47,057 nt of DNA from positions 1-47,057 of the forward strand of contig PHAM01000004.1 of the NCBI GenBank assembly GCA_002841685.1. The letters run 5' to 3'. Below are positions 1 to 9,178 of the stretch, in pieces (within the stretch, counting starts at the first letter, position 1; each line of letters opens with the position of its first letter). The translations under genes were made by a program, and so were the position numbers. Below the pieces are notes generated by a model. It was not told the DNA's origin, made no database searches, and saw only the letters and a list, made by a program, of their open reading frames with translations. Source of the stretch: Elusimicrobia bacterium HGW-Elusimicrobia-2 (lineage in GTDB: Bacteria; CG03).

Positions 1-148
1 TTCTCGAAAAAGCCCTTATAAATCAGTTTACCCAATGGGATCATCCTAATGAAACCCTTAAATCCTTATGCGCATCTATTTAATGCGTTGCATATAACAG
101 TTAACCGGCCAAACTCCGGAAGGAAAAAGGCAGGTATGCCCGAGGGAT

Positions 149-1546
149 TTATTTGCCTATGCAGAATTTTGAGAATATCTCGTTTATCATCTCTTCCCTG
201 AATTCCCGGCCGCTTATTTTGTCCAGTTCGGCGAGGGCCTTTTCAATGAGCCAGACGCTTTCGGCTGGCCTTCGGGAGAGGATTCCGCGGGCTTCTTTGA
301 TTTGGGAAAGACAGTTTTCCAGGCAATCGGCCTGACGCGCGGAAGTGAGGAGAGCGTCGTCTTCGGAAATAAAAGAGCCTGAAACGAGATGTCTGGCCAG
401 GCGCTTTTTGAGGCCGCTTATTCCCTCACCCTTCAGGCAGGATATATAGACAGGGCTGAACATATTTTTCGGTAGCGCTTTTTTTCCCAGGTCTATTTTG
501 TTGCCGGCCATGATGGTTTTTTTACGGAAAGGCCCGAGTATCCGGACAATGTTCATGTCCTGCTCATCGGCTTTTTTTGAAGCGTCGAAAACAAAGATTA
601 TAATGTCCGCCTTATTTATGGCATCCATGGTTTTGTCCATACCCATTTTTTCTATCACACCTCTCGGTTTTTTTCTTAAGCCCGCCGTGTCGTAGAGTTC
701 AGCGGGTATTCCGCCTATCTCAACGCTTTCCCTGATTATATCTCTCGTTGTTCCGGGAATGGCTGTGACAATTGCCCGCTCGGATGAGCTGAGCGCGTTT
801 ATGAGTGAGGATTTTCCCACATTCGGTTTCCCCGCTATCACTATTTTTACCCCTTCGCTGAAGAGCCGTCCGGCCTCGTATCCGTCAAGCAGCCGGGCGC
901 TATCTTCTTCCGCGCGCGAGATGTTCTTTTTTATTTTTGCCAGGCTCAGCGGAATATCGTCTTCGGGAAAATCTATAGCGGCGTTGAGTTCCGCGGCGGA
1001 TGTTATGAGTAGTTTCCGCAGCTCATCCAATTTTCGTGAAAGTTTTCCGCCCATCTGTGCCGCGGCGATTTTTGCCGCTCTCTCGCCACGCGCGCTTATT
1101 ATACCGGCGACGGATTCAGCCTGGATGAGATCTATGCGGCCGTTTAAAAAAGCCCGTTTTGTGAATTCTCCGGGTTCGGCGGCTCTGGAGCCGTGCTCCA
1201 GGATGAGCTGAAAGATTTTTTTTATTATAACCGGGCCGCCGTGCGATGAGATCTCGGCGACATCTTCGCGCGTGTAGCTGCGGGGGCTGCGCATAAGAAA
1301 AACGAGAACCTCGTCTACGACTTCCCCGCCGTCGTGTATGCGCCCGTATGTGACGCTGTGCGAGGCGATATCATTTATTTTTTTATGACCCGCGGGGTTG
1401 AAGATTTTCTCAAGGATTTTTGTTGTGCTTTTTCCGCTTATCCGTATCAATCCGACGCTCGCGTGTCCCCATGCGCTTATTGGTGCGGCTATGGTGTCGG
1501 GGTAATATTTTGCCTTTCCGGCGGAATGTTCCCGCGCTCCGGTCAT
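149..1546 (-). CDS. mnmE: tRNA modification GTPase MnmE (TrmE)
   Basis: G1 motif GKPNVGKSSLINAL, DTAGLR, C-terminal FCIGK. Start trimmed from the ORF-track start to the ATG at 1546, which overlaps the yidC stop (ATGA). Confidence 0.96.
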   Translation of the reverse strand: MTGAREHSAGKAKYYPDTIAAPISAWGHASVGLIRISGKSTTKILEKIFNPAGHKKINDIASHSVTYGRIHDGGEVVDEVLVFLMRSPRSYTREDVAEISSHGGPVIIKKIFQLILEHGSRAAEPGEFTKRAFLNGRIDLIQAESVAGIISARGERAAKIAAAQMGGKLSRKLDELRKLLITSAAELNAAIDFPEDDIPLSLAKIKKNISRAEEDSARLLDGYEAGRLFSEGVKIVIAGKPNVGKSSLINALSSSERAIVTAIPGTTRDIIRESVEIGGIPAELYDTAGLRKKPRGVIEKMGMDKTMDAINKADIIIFVFDASKKADEQDMNIVRILGPFRKKTIMAGNKIDLGKKALPKNMFSPVYISCLKGEGISGLKKRLARHLVSGSFISEDDALLTSARQADCLENCLSQIKEARGILSRRPAESVWLIEKALAELDKISGREFREEMINEIFSKFCIGK

Positions 1547-3036
1547 TTTATTTTTTTCAGTAAAATGTGTTCGGTCAGGGTGATGACGTTGCTTGTCAGC
1601 CAGTAAAGTACGAGCCCTGACGGGAATTTCAGGAATATGAAAGTGAAGAACAGCGGCATAAGGAGCAGCATCTTCTGGGTGGGATCCGTTATGGTTAACT
1701 TTTGCTGAAAAAACATTGTGGCGCCCATAAGGAGCGGCAGAGGCCCTATCGGCCATGAACCTATGAAAGGCAGGAAGGCGGGCAGATGGCCGAAAAGCAT
1801 ATCCGGCCTTGAAAGGTCGGTGAGCCAGAAAATAAAAGGAGCGCCCCTGAGCTCAACAAGGCCCTGGAGCATTGTGAACAAACTCCAGAAAATAGGTATC
1901 TGTATCAGCACGGGGAGGCATCCCCCCAGGGGGTTCACTTTCTGCACGCGGTAAAGATTGAGCAGCTCCTCGTTCATGCGCTTGGGGTCATCCTTGTACT
2001 GTGACTGCAGTTTTTTGACATAGGGCTGTATGCGTTTCATGGCTTCCGCGGATTTGATATTTTTCTTTGTCAGCGGAAACATGAAGAGTTGTATGATCAG
2101 CGTCAGCAGACATATTGACCAGCCGTAATTGCCGAAGATGCCGTAAAAGAAATTGAGTATCTGGATGAAGAAAACGCTTATAAAGGAAAAGAGTCCGAGG
2201 TTCAGTGTTTTCTCAAGGCCGTTTTTCCTCGCGGATAAACCGGAATAGGATTTTTCAGCCGCGAGTATTTTCAGTTTCAGCGATTTGCCTTCAGGCGAGA
2301 ACACTATTTCCGGATTCGTCTGCTTAGGGTCAACGGCGAAAGAAGTTTTCCCTGAGGGAAAGAACGCCAGCAGGAAATATCTGTTTGAAACGCTCACCCA
2401 TTCGGACAGGGCGCTTTCCAGGGGAGAAGATATTTTTTTTATTTTTTCGCCGTTGTTGAAATGGAATAGCTGCAGCTTCCGTTTTTCCTGCTCTTCCATA
2501 AGTTCGGGGTCGGTGCCTATACCGCCAGCCCAGGCCGCTTCCACATGCGCGTCTCCGGCCGGAGACAGATTGACCCTCATATATTCGTCGTTAAGCGAAT
2601 AAACGGCCGAGGCTGTTTTGTAGGAAAGATGTATCTGGGAGCCACTTTTTCTCACAACGGGGTCTTGAAGCGCTGCGCCGCTGGCATAAAAACGGAAGGG
2701 CCTTGTTTCGCCCTCTTTGATAAGATCTACCTCGCCGTTTTTTTCCCTGATGAAAAGATGGCGTATGTCGCCCGATTCTTTCCCTATAAGGCAGCGCATT
2801 GAAGAATTTGATATTTCCAGGGTATCCTCTTCGCGGGGTGCGGGGATTTCCTGAACTTCCTGGCGTTTTGTCTCAGGGGCAGCGACGGTTTTTTTCTCGA
2901 TCGGTGAAGCGCTTGTTGTTTGAGGCGCGCGCTCAGCCGGCGGATTTTGTTTTTTGGAAATAGCGCTCCACCACAAGGCCAGCACTATAAATGAGAGAGC
3001 TACTGCCAGAGCCGAGCGTTTGTCCATATCGTTCAT
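1543..3036 (-). CDS. yidC: membrane protein insertase YidC
   Basis: 497 aa; N-terminal TM, periplasmic domain, C-terminal YidC/Oxa1 core (GNYGWSICLLTLIIQLFMFPLTKK...NPLGGCLPVLIQIPIFWSLF). Confidence 0.97.
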   Translation of the reverse strand: MNDMDKRSALAVALSFIVLALWWSAISKKQNPPAERAPQTTSASPIEKKTVAAPETKRQEVQEIPAPREEDTLEISNSSMRCLIGKESGDIRHLFIREKNGEVDLIKEGETRPFRFYASGAALQDPVVRKSGSQIHLSYKTASAVYSLNDEYMRVNLSPAGDAHVEAAWAGGIGTDPELMEEQEKRKLQLFHFNNGEKIKKISSPLESALSEWVSVSNRYFLLAFFPSGKTSFAVDPKQTNPEIVFSPEGKSLKLKILAAEKSYSGLSARKNGLEKTLNLGLFSFISVFFIQILNFFYGIFGNYGWSICLLTLIIQLFMFPLTKKNIKSAEAMKRIQPYVKKLQSQYKDDPKRMNEELLNLYRVQKVNPLGGCLPVLIQIPIFWSLFTMLQGLVELRGAPFIFWLTDLSRPDMLFGHLPAFLPFIGSWPIGPLPLLMGATMFFQQKLTITDPTQKMLLLMPLFFTFIFLKFPSGLVLYWLTSNVITLTEHILLKKIK

Positions 3037-3067
3037 AATAATTTCTCCTTAAATTTTTAAACCGGCG

Positions 3068-3280
3068 CTATGGCAGATCCACGCCGCCGCGGGCGAAGGG
3101 ATGGCAACGCATCAATCTCAGAAAACTTTTAAAAGAACCTTTCACGATGCCGTATTTTTCAAGAGCCTCAAGAAAATAATTTGAGCAGGACGGATAGAAT
3201 CTGCATGAAGGCGTTCTCGGAACGGCCTGCCATATTTTCACGGGAAAACTCAGCGCGCTTTTCAACAAATTCATAAACAT
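3068..3280 (-). CDS. yidD: membrane protein insertion efficiency factor YidD
   Basis: [19 protein letters not shown]...[13 protein letters not shown]. Start trimmed to ATG 3280 ([10 protein letters not shown]). Confidence 0.95.
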   Translation of the reverse strand: MFMNLLKSALSFPVKIWQAVPRTPSCRFYPSCSNYFLEALEKYGIVKGSFKSFLRLMRCHPFARGGVDLP

Positions 3281-3573
3281 TTGGTAAGAACCTCTTTCAG
3301 GGATTGCGAAAATTCGCCGTATTCGGCCGGCGGCGCCTTTCTCAGTGTCACGCATATATCGCTTCTTCCTTCCATGCCCAATGTCCGCGAGCTTTCCCTT
3401 ATCCATCTTTTGATTTTGTTTCTCCGCACGGCCAAAGGTATGATGCGTTTGGCTATCCTTAAACGAATATGCCCTTCCGGCGAAGGATCCCTCAGTACAA
3501 AACATCTGAAAAACTGATTTTCTGTGAATTTATTACGGTGTGAGTTTTTTTCTGCCTTTCTTGCGTCTTGCAT
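3271..3573 (-). CDS. rnpA: ribonuclease P protein component
   Basis: [22 protein letters not shown] matches the RnpA signature. In-frame TGA lies directly upstream of ATG 3573. Confidence 0.9.
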   Translation of the reverse strand: MQDARKAEKNSHRNKFTENQFFRCFVLRDPSPEGHIRLRIAKRIIPLAVRRNKIKRWIRESSRTLGMEGRSDICVTLRKAPPAEYGEFSQSLKEVLTKCL

Positions 3574-3667
3574 TCAAAACATTCACTCCGGAAGATGTCT
3601 GCATCCTCTTTCTAAAACCGTGCACCCTTGCCCGCTTTTTTTTATGTGGCTGATATGTTCTTTTCAT
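3533..3667 (-). CDS. rpmH: 50S ribosomal protein L34 (44 aa, absent from supplied ORF track)
   Basis: Manual translation [44 protein letters not shown]. Confidence 0.97.
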   Translation of the reverse strand: MKRTYQPHKKKRARVHGFRKRMQTSSGVNVLNARRKKGRKKLTP

Positions 3668-3674
3668 AGACAGA

Positions 3675-3703
3675 ATTCTTATAAAAAAACGGGCTTTTGT
3701 CAA
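3675..3703 (-). promoter_or_regulatory. putative rpmH promoter
   Basis: Minus strand TTGACA (3703-3698), 17-nt spacer, AAGAAT (3680-3675); ATG begins 7 nt after the -10. Confidence 0.55.
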
Positions 3704-3727
3704 TTGCCGCTTTGATTTTGTTATAAT
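3697..3727 (+). promoter_or_regulatory. putative nth promoter
   Basis: TTGTCA (3697-3702), 19-nt spacer, TATAAT (3722-3727); ATG at 3733. Confidence 0.55.
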
Positions 3728-3732
3728 ACGGG

Positions 3733-4365
3733 ATGAAAACAGAGGCTCTAAAAATATACCGTCTTTTGAAAGAACATTATCCCCGCGCCCGCATAGCCCT
3801 GCAGTATAAAAGCCCCTGGGAGCTTCTTGTGGCGACGGTTCTTTCGGCTCAGTGCACGGACAAAAGGGTGAACATGGTGACGGAAAAGCTCTTCGCCAAA
3901 TACAGGTCCGTAAAAGAATATGCCTCGGCCGATATAAATGAGTTTGAAAATGACATACACACCACGGGGTTTTTCAGGAACAAAGCCAAAAACATTTTGG
4001 ATTCCGCTAAAATAATCCTGAAAAAACATAAAGGCGAAGTGCCCCGGACAATGGAAGAACTCACCGCTCTTCCGGGCATAGGCCGGAAAACCGCCAATAT
4101 CATAAGCTTCAATGCTTTCGGCCAAATTTTCGGCATAGCCGTGGACACCCATGTGGGGCGCCTGTCTCAGAGACTGGGCTTGAGCGGCCGCAAAGATCCC
4201 CTGAAGATCGAACAGGATCTTATGGGATTATTCCCAAAAAAAGACTGGGGCAGGATATCCTATCTGTTTATAGAACACGGCCGCGCCGTTTGCGCGGCAA
4301 AGAAACCTGACTGTGATATCTGTTTTTTAAAAGGTCTTTGCCCCCGCAAACCCTATTCCAAATAG
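3733..4365 (+). CDS. nth: endonuclease III
   Basis: HhH motif [12 protein letters not shown], catalytic VDTHVGR, C-terminal Fe-S ligands C-X6-C-X2-C-X5-C. Confidence 0.97.
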   Translation: MKTEALKIYRLLKEHYPRARIALQYKSPWELLVATVLSAQCTDKRVNMVTEKLFAKYRSVKEYASADINEFENDIHTTGFFRNKAKNILDSAKIILKKHKGEVPRTMEELTALPGIGRKTANIISFNAFGQIFGIAVDTHVGRLSQRLGLSGRKDPLKIEQDLMGLFPKKDWGRISYLFIEHGRAVCAAKKPDCDICFLKGLCPRKPYSK

Positions 4366-4370
4366 GCGCG

Positions 4371-5159
4371 TTATATGCGGACGGGAATATTGTTCTCCCG
4401 CAGATATTTTTTTGTTTCTGTGATAGAGAATTTCCCGAAGTGAAATATTGACGCGGCCAGGACCGCGTCGGCTTTGCCCTTATCAAGGGCGTCTTTAAGA
4501 TGGATCAGCTCGCCCGCCCCTCCCGAGGCGATAACCGGCACACTGACGGCTTCCGAGACAGCAGCGGTCAGTTCTATATCAAAACCCGACTGCGTGCCGT
4601 CTTTGTCCATACTGGTGAGAAGTATTTCGCCTGAGCCGAGTTCCACGGTTTTTTTTGCCCAGTATATCACATCTATTCCGGTGGCTTTTCTGCCGCCGTA
4701 GGTATAGACTTCCCATTTCCCCGGGGCTGTTTTTTTGGCGTCTATCGCCGTGATGATGCACTGCGCACCGAATTCGCGCGAGGCTTCGCGGATGAGCGAG
4801 GGGTTCTCCACCGCCGATGTGTTCATGGATACTTTGTCCGCTCCCGCTTTCAGGAGGTCCGAGATATCGGAGAGTTTTCTTATTCCGCCGCCCACCGTCA
4901 GCGGGATGAATACCTGTTCGGCCGTTTTCGCCACTATCTCCAGCATCGCCGGCCGCTTTTCCACGGAAGCTGTTATATCGAGATAAACCAGCTCGTCGGC
5001 CCCGGCCCGCGCGTAAGCGGCGGCGATTTGCACAGGGTCACCGGCGTCCACCAGGTCAACGAAATTCACGCCTTTCACCACTCTGCCGTTTTTAACGTCA
5101 AGGCAGGGTATTATTCTTTTTGCCAGGGCGCTGCTTTTCCGCTTTTGGGGATCATTCAT
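4371..5159 (-). CDS. hisF: imidazole glycerol phosphate synthase subunit HisF
   Basis: [31 protein letters not shown]...LTVGGGIR; overlaps hisH. Confidence 0.97.
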   Translation of the reverse strand: MNDPQKRKSSALAKRIIPCLDVKNGRVVKGVNFVDLVDAGDPVQIAAAYARAGADELVYLDITASVEKRPAMLEIVAKTAEQVFIPLTVGGGIRKLSDISDLLKAGADKVSMNTSAVENPSLIREASREFGAQCIITAIDAKKTAPGKWEVYTYGGRKATGIDVIYWAKKTVELGSGEILLTSMDKDGTQSGFDIELTAAVSEAVSVPVIASGGAGELIHLKDALDKGKADAVLAASIFHFGKFSITETKKYLRENNIPVRI

Positions 5160-5790
5160 TTTTTCCCCCGCATCTGGCTATGAAGTTTTTCATTATCCTC
5201 AACCCGTCCTTTCCGCTTTTTTCCGGATGGAACTGCACGGCCCAGAGATTGTCTTTAACGACGGATGAGGCGAATTCATCGCCGTAATCCGTTGTTGAAG
5301 ATACGAGAGCCGCATCTTCGGGTGACACATAATAGGAGTGCACGAAATAAAAATAGCTTTCGTCGGCTATTCCCTCGAACATTCCGCTCTCACCCGTGGG
5401 ACTGTTTTGGAATTTCACCTTGTTCCAGCCCATGTGAGGTATTTTCAGATCGTTTCTGAAAAGTTTTACCTTCCCTTTTATTATGTCCATCCCCGGCGAG
5501 GAGCCGTGTTCTTCGCTGACGCTGAAGAGCATCTGAAGGCCGAGACATATTCCCAGGCACGGTTTCCCGGCCTCTATTTGCGAGTTGATAACTTTTATGA
5601 GCCCCGCTTTTTTCAGATTCTCCATTCCTTTGCCGAAAGCGCCCACACCCGGCAGGACAATACCGTCGGAACTTTCTATTTTTTTGATTTCAGCGCTGAT
5701 GCGCACATCTCCTCCGGCAAGCGCCAGGGCCTTGCTGACGCTCCGGATGTTACCCAGGCCATAATCTATCACGGTGATGGAAGGGCTCAT
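5152..5790 (-). CDS. hisH: imidazole glycerol phosphate synthase subunit HisH (glutaminase)
   Basis: [24 protein letters not shown] nucleophile elbow, QFHPEKSG. Start trimmed to ATG 5790, overlapping the upstream stop. Confidence 0.96.
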   Translation of the reverse strand: MSPSITVIDYGLGNIRSVSKALALAGGDVRISAEIKKIESSDGIVLPGVGAFGKGMENLKKAGLIKVINSQIEAGKPCLGICLGLQMLFSVSEEHGSSPGMDIIKGKVKLFRNDLKIPHMGWNKVKFQNSPTGESGMFEGIADESYFYFVHSYYVSPEDAALVSSTTDYGDEFASSVVKDNLWAVQFHPEKSGKDGLRIMKNFIARCGGKNE

Positions 5791-6680
5791 CTCCATCTCC
5801 TGTGAAACCACCACCACTGCCCCGGATAGTTTCTTATGTTTTTTTCAATTTGATCGGTGAATTTCTGCGTGTTTTCGGATTCATCGCTGCCGATGGGAAT
5901 GGCTTTGCCTATGTTTATTACATGCTTTGCGCCTTTGCGGATAATGAAAGCCGGTAGTACAGTTGCGGAAGTTTTACGCGCGAGAGTGTCTGCCCCCGTC
6001 GCGGTGAGAACGTCTCTGCCGAAAAATTTTGTCATTATGCCGTTTGAAAACCGCTGATCCACAAATATGAAAAGGGAATGGCCGCTTTTTAATTCTTTAA
6101 GAGATCTTTTCAAGGCAATAAAACGCGGTTTATAATATATGATAGTTTTGGAAATATTATCGGGCTTGGCCAGACGCTGCCGGTAAACATTAAACATGTT
6201 CTCCACATATTTATTGGATACCGCCTTGAGTATGAGGTGCATATCAAATTTATCCAGAATGAATTTGCACACCATCAGAGGGAATTGGCCTATGTGCCCT
6301 GAAATGAAAAGAACGGGGCCTTTCTTCAGCGCCTCAGTGTAGTTTTCAAGACCGCTGTATTCAAATCGGCGGTTTATTTCAGCGGTCCCGCGGCAATAAA
6401 AATAACGCATCTCCAAAACGCCTCTGACAAAATTCTGAAAAGATTTTATAGCTATTTTTTTCTTTTCATTCTTTGTTTTTAAATCGCCGAAAGCTTTATC
6501 CAAATTACGGAGAGCTGTTTGTCTTCGGGGGAATAAGATAAAGTAACATAAGCAGCCGATTATGTCCGCGAGTTTGTTTAAAAAGTGTATGGAACACGGC
6601 GTCAGTAGGAAAAAAAACAATTTTAATTTTAGGAAAAGTATGAAATCCAGTATTTGTTTTGCGTTTTTTCCAACTTTCAT
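5787..6680 (-). CDS. LpxL/HtrB-like lysophospholipid acyltransferase family protein
   Basis: 297 aa; SGHIGQFPLM at the acyltransferase motif position, DQRFSNG...FFGR, C-terminal [13 protein letters not shown]. Confidence 0.85.
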   Translation of the reverse strand: MKVGKNAKQILDFILFLKLKLFFFLLTPCSIHFLNKLADIIGCLCYFILFPRRQTALRNLDKAFGDLKTKNEKKKIAIKSFQNFVRGVLEMRYFYCRGTAEINRRFEYSGLENYTEALKKGPVLFISGHIGQFPLMVCKFILDKFDMHLILKAVSNKYVENMFNVYRQRLAKPDNISKTIIYYKPRFIALKRSLKELKSGHSLFIFVDQRFSNGIMTKFFGRDVLTATGADTLARKTSATVLPAFIIRKGAKHVINIGKAIPIGSDESENTQKFTDQIEKNIRNYPGQWWWFHRRWR

Positions 6681-6691
6681 ATTTTCTTTTT

Positions 6692-6762
6692 AGCGGGTGA
6701 GGGGAATCGAACCCCCGTCTTCAGCTTGGGAAGCTGACATTCTACCATTGAACCACACCCGC
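6692..6762 (-). tRNA. tRNA-Gly(CCC)
   Basis: Minus strand GCGGGTGTGGTTCAATGGTAGAATGTCAGCTTCCCAAGCTGAAGACGGGGGTTCGATTCCCCTCACCCGCT; anticodon loop TTCCCAA; CCA not encoded. Confidence 0.95.
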
Positions 6763-6779
6763 GCAATTTTGTTTCGCGT

Positions 6780-7889
6780 TCATCCCAGCATCCGTTCGGC
6801 GCTTTCCATGTAAACGCTTATTATAAGCCCCAGGGCTATGTAAGTCGCCATGAGGTTGGAGCCGCCGTAACTCATGAACGGCAGCGCCAGTCCTTTTGTC
6901 GGCAGCAGCCCCAGTCCCACCGCGATATTGGCAAAAGCCCCCAGCGCTATGAGAGTCGTCAGTCCCCCCACGAGTATCCTCGAGAACTTGTCCCTGCACC
7001 TCTTTGCCATTTCAAAGCCGATTATAACAAAAACAGCGAATAATAAAAGAATCAGAAAAGAACCTATGATCCCGAATTCCTCGCAGATAACGGAGAAAAG
7101 GAAATCCGTGTGCGCGCAGGGAAGATAGAGCAGTTTTGAAGTCGAGGAGCCCGCTCCTTTTCCGAATACTCCGCCTGAAACAACGGCGATAAGCGATCTC
7201 GTCAGCTGATAGCCTTCGGCACTCCGGTGTTTCAAAGGTTCCATGAACGCGGTGATCCTGTCTCTGCGGTAAGCTGTCCCGAACACGGCCCAGTAGGCGA
7301 AGGGCAACCCGGCCAGCACGATGCCTATCAGCCTGCTCACAGGGACCTCGGCCAGAAAAAATACCACAAGAAACAGTAGAATAAGGGTGACAGCCGTGCC
7401 GAAGTCGGGCTGACTGTACACGAGGCCCGCCAGGCCGAGAAGCAGGATCATGGGCCCCGTTAATATTTTATAATCGTCGAGTTCGCCTCGGTGCCTGTCC
7501 AGATAATCAGCCAGGTACATAACCCATATCACTTTCAGGAATTCACTCGGCTGTATCGCAACCGAGCCGGGAAGAAACAGCCATCGGCGCGCGCCTTTTA
7601 CCGATCGTGTTATTCCGGGTATAAGAATGGCGATGAGAACGATCGTCCCCGCCAGCATCGCCCAGGGTATCACTTTGCGCATGGTCTTTATATCTATTTC
7701 CCAGAGAATGAAAAATATAACGCTGGCTGCGGCCAGCCATATCAGCTGCCGAAGAAAATAGTGGTAGGGATTATTGAGCTCAAAGGAGCTTGTCACCGAA
7801 GTGATGTCAAGGATCATGATCAGGCCCGCGCCTGACAGAAAATAAGCGATCAGGATGAAGAGCTCCTTTAAGTAAGATTTTTTAGCCAT
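6780..7889 (-). CDS. ftsW: SEDS-family cell division protein FtsW
   Basis: 369 aa multi-TM SEDS protein (GARRWL, QPSEFLK, PTKGLALPFMSYGGS) directly downstream of murD. Confidence 0.93.
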   Translation of the reverse strand: MAKKSYLKELFILIAYFLSGAGLIMILDITSVTSSFELNNPYHYFLRQLIWLAAASVIFFILWEIDIKTMRKVIPWAMLAGTIVLIAILIPGITRSVKGARRWLFLPGSVAIQPSEFLKVIWVMYLADYLDRHRGELDDYKILTGPMILLLGLAGLVYSQPDFGTAVTLILLFLVVFFLAEVPVSRLIGIVLAGLPFAYWAVFGTAYRRDRITAFMEPLKHRSAEGYQLTRSLIAVVSGGVFGKGAGSSTSKLLYLPCAHTDFLFSVICEEFGIIGSFLILLLFAVFVIIGFEMAKRCRDKFSRILVGGLTTLIALGAFANIAVGLGLLPTKGLALPFMSYGGSNLMATYIALGLIISVYMESAERMLG

Positions 7890-9178
7890 TTTTTGAAAGT
7901 TTTCCCTCTCTCCTCAAAATTTTTGAACTGGTCGAACGATGAGCACCCCGGAGACAGCAGCACTGTGTCGCCGGGGGAGCTTTTCTTAAGCGCCTTGAGA
8001 CAGGCGTCAGTGAATTTCTCCGCGGAGGTTATCTCAGTTTTTCCATTGAGCTCTTTTGCTATTTTCGAGCCGGCCTCGCCGTAAGCAACGAGCGTTTTCA
8101 CATTTTGCATGTGTCCGGACAGAGGCTTGTATGAGCTGCCCTTGTCCCGTCCCCCCATTATTAAAATCAGGGGCCTGTTTATATTTTTAAGGGCGAAGAG
8201 CACGGAAGAAACATTTGTGGCTTTTGAGTCATTGATAAAGATCCTGCCGCGGTGAGTACCCGAATATTCAAGGCGGTTTGCGAGCGGCCTGAAGCGATAC
8301 ACCCCCCGGCGGATTTTTTCAGGGGAGACGCCCATCGCCAGAGCCGCAGCGGCGGCGGCGAGGATGTTTGTTCTGTTGGCGTCAAAAAGTAGTTTCATCT
8401 TTTCTTTTTCATAGATGAGCTCTTTGGACGCGCGGAATTTTTTTGCGGCTTTCGGCGAAAATCGCATGGTGTTTCCTCGGAAATATATGTCTTTTCCGAG
8501 TCTCAGGATATCGGAGCCGTCGGATCCCGCGATTCCGCTTATGCCCACGCCCCCTCGCCTGATACCGGCGAATACGCTCTTTTTCACAGCGCCGTATTCG
8601 GACATATTCCTGTATCTTGAAAGATGGTCGCTGTCTATGTTAAGGAGGATACTCACATCAGTCCTGAAAGCTTTGCGCGAAAGATGTTTTTCAAGATTAT
8701 AGCTCGACACCTCCGCGACGAGGATGCTGTTTTTTCTGAATTTTTTCAGAAGCTCTGTCAGGGGTATACCTATATTTCCGCCGGCAAGGGCGTTTTTCCC
8801 CGCCGAGGAAAGCACGGCCGCCGTCAGAGCGGTGACGGTTGATTTTCCGTTTGTTCCGGTGACAAGGATCCTTTTCACATAAGAGGGAACAAAAGAATAG
8901 GCGAATTCAAATTCGCCCGCCACAGGTATTTTTCTGCGCTTTGCCTCACGGACAAAACTGTTTTTAGGATCTATCCCCGGAGAAAGTATCATCATATTTA
9001 TTTCCCTGAGCCGCCGGGTGATGTCATCCTGGATGATGCATTCAGCGCCCGGTATTCTGATCTTTTTAGTATCTGAAACGATCACATTCGAGTCTTTGCT
9101 GAGTAGAAACTTCGCCATCGCCCGGCCGCTCTTTCCACCTCCGCAGACGAGTATGGTTTTGTTTTTCAGTTTTATCAT
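7868..9178 (-). CDS. murD: UDP-N-acetylmuramoylalanine--D-glutamate ligase
   Basis: VTGTNGKSTVTAL P-loop, NIDSDHLSRY, INDSKATN, LSPGCSSFDQFKNFEERG. Confidence 0.95.
   Translation of the reverse strand: MIKLKNKTILVCGGGKSGRAMAKFLLSKDSNVIVSDTKKIRIPGAECIIQDDITRRLREINMMILSPGIDPKNSFVREAKRRKIPVAGEFEFAYSFVPSYVKRILVTGTNGKSTVTALTAAVLSSAGKNALAGGNIGIPLTELLKKFRKNSILVAEVSSYNLEKHLSRKAFRTDVSILLNIDSDHLSRYRNMSEYGAVKKSVFAGIRRGGVGISGIAGSDGSDILRLGKDIYFRGNTMRFSPKAAKKFRASKELIYEKEKMKLLFDANRTNILAAAAAALAMGVSPEKIRRGVYRFRPLANRLEYSGTHRGRIFINDSKATNVSSVLFALKNINRPLILIMGGRDKGSSYKPLSGHMQNVKTLVAYGEAGSKIAKELNGKTEITSAEKFTDACLKALKKSSPGDTVLLSPGCSSFDQFKNFEERGKTFKKWLKNLT

Noticed and set aside
3-83. Short C-terminal ORF fragment LEKALINQFTQWDHPNETLKSLCASI* open at the left edge
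   Set aside because: Could be the tail of a transposase or another gene, but 26 residues with no recognisable motif are insufficient.
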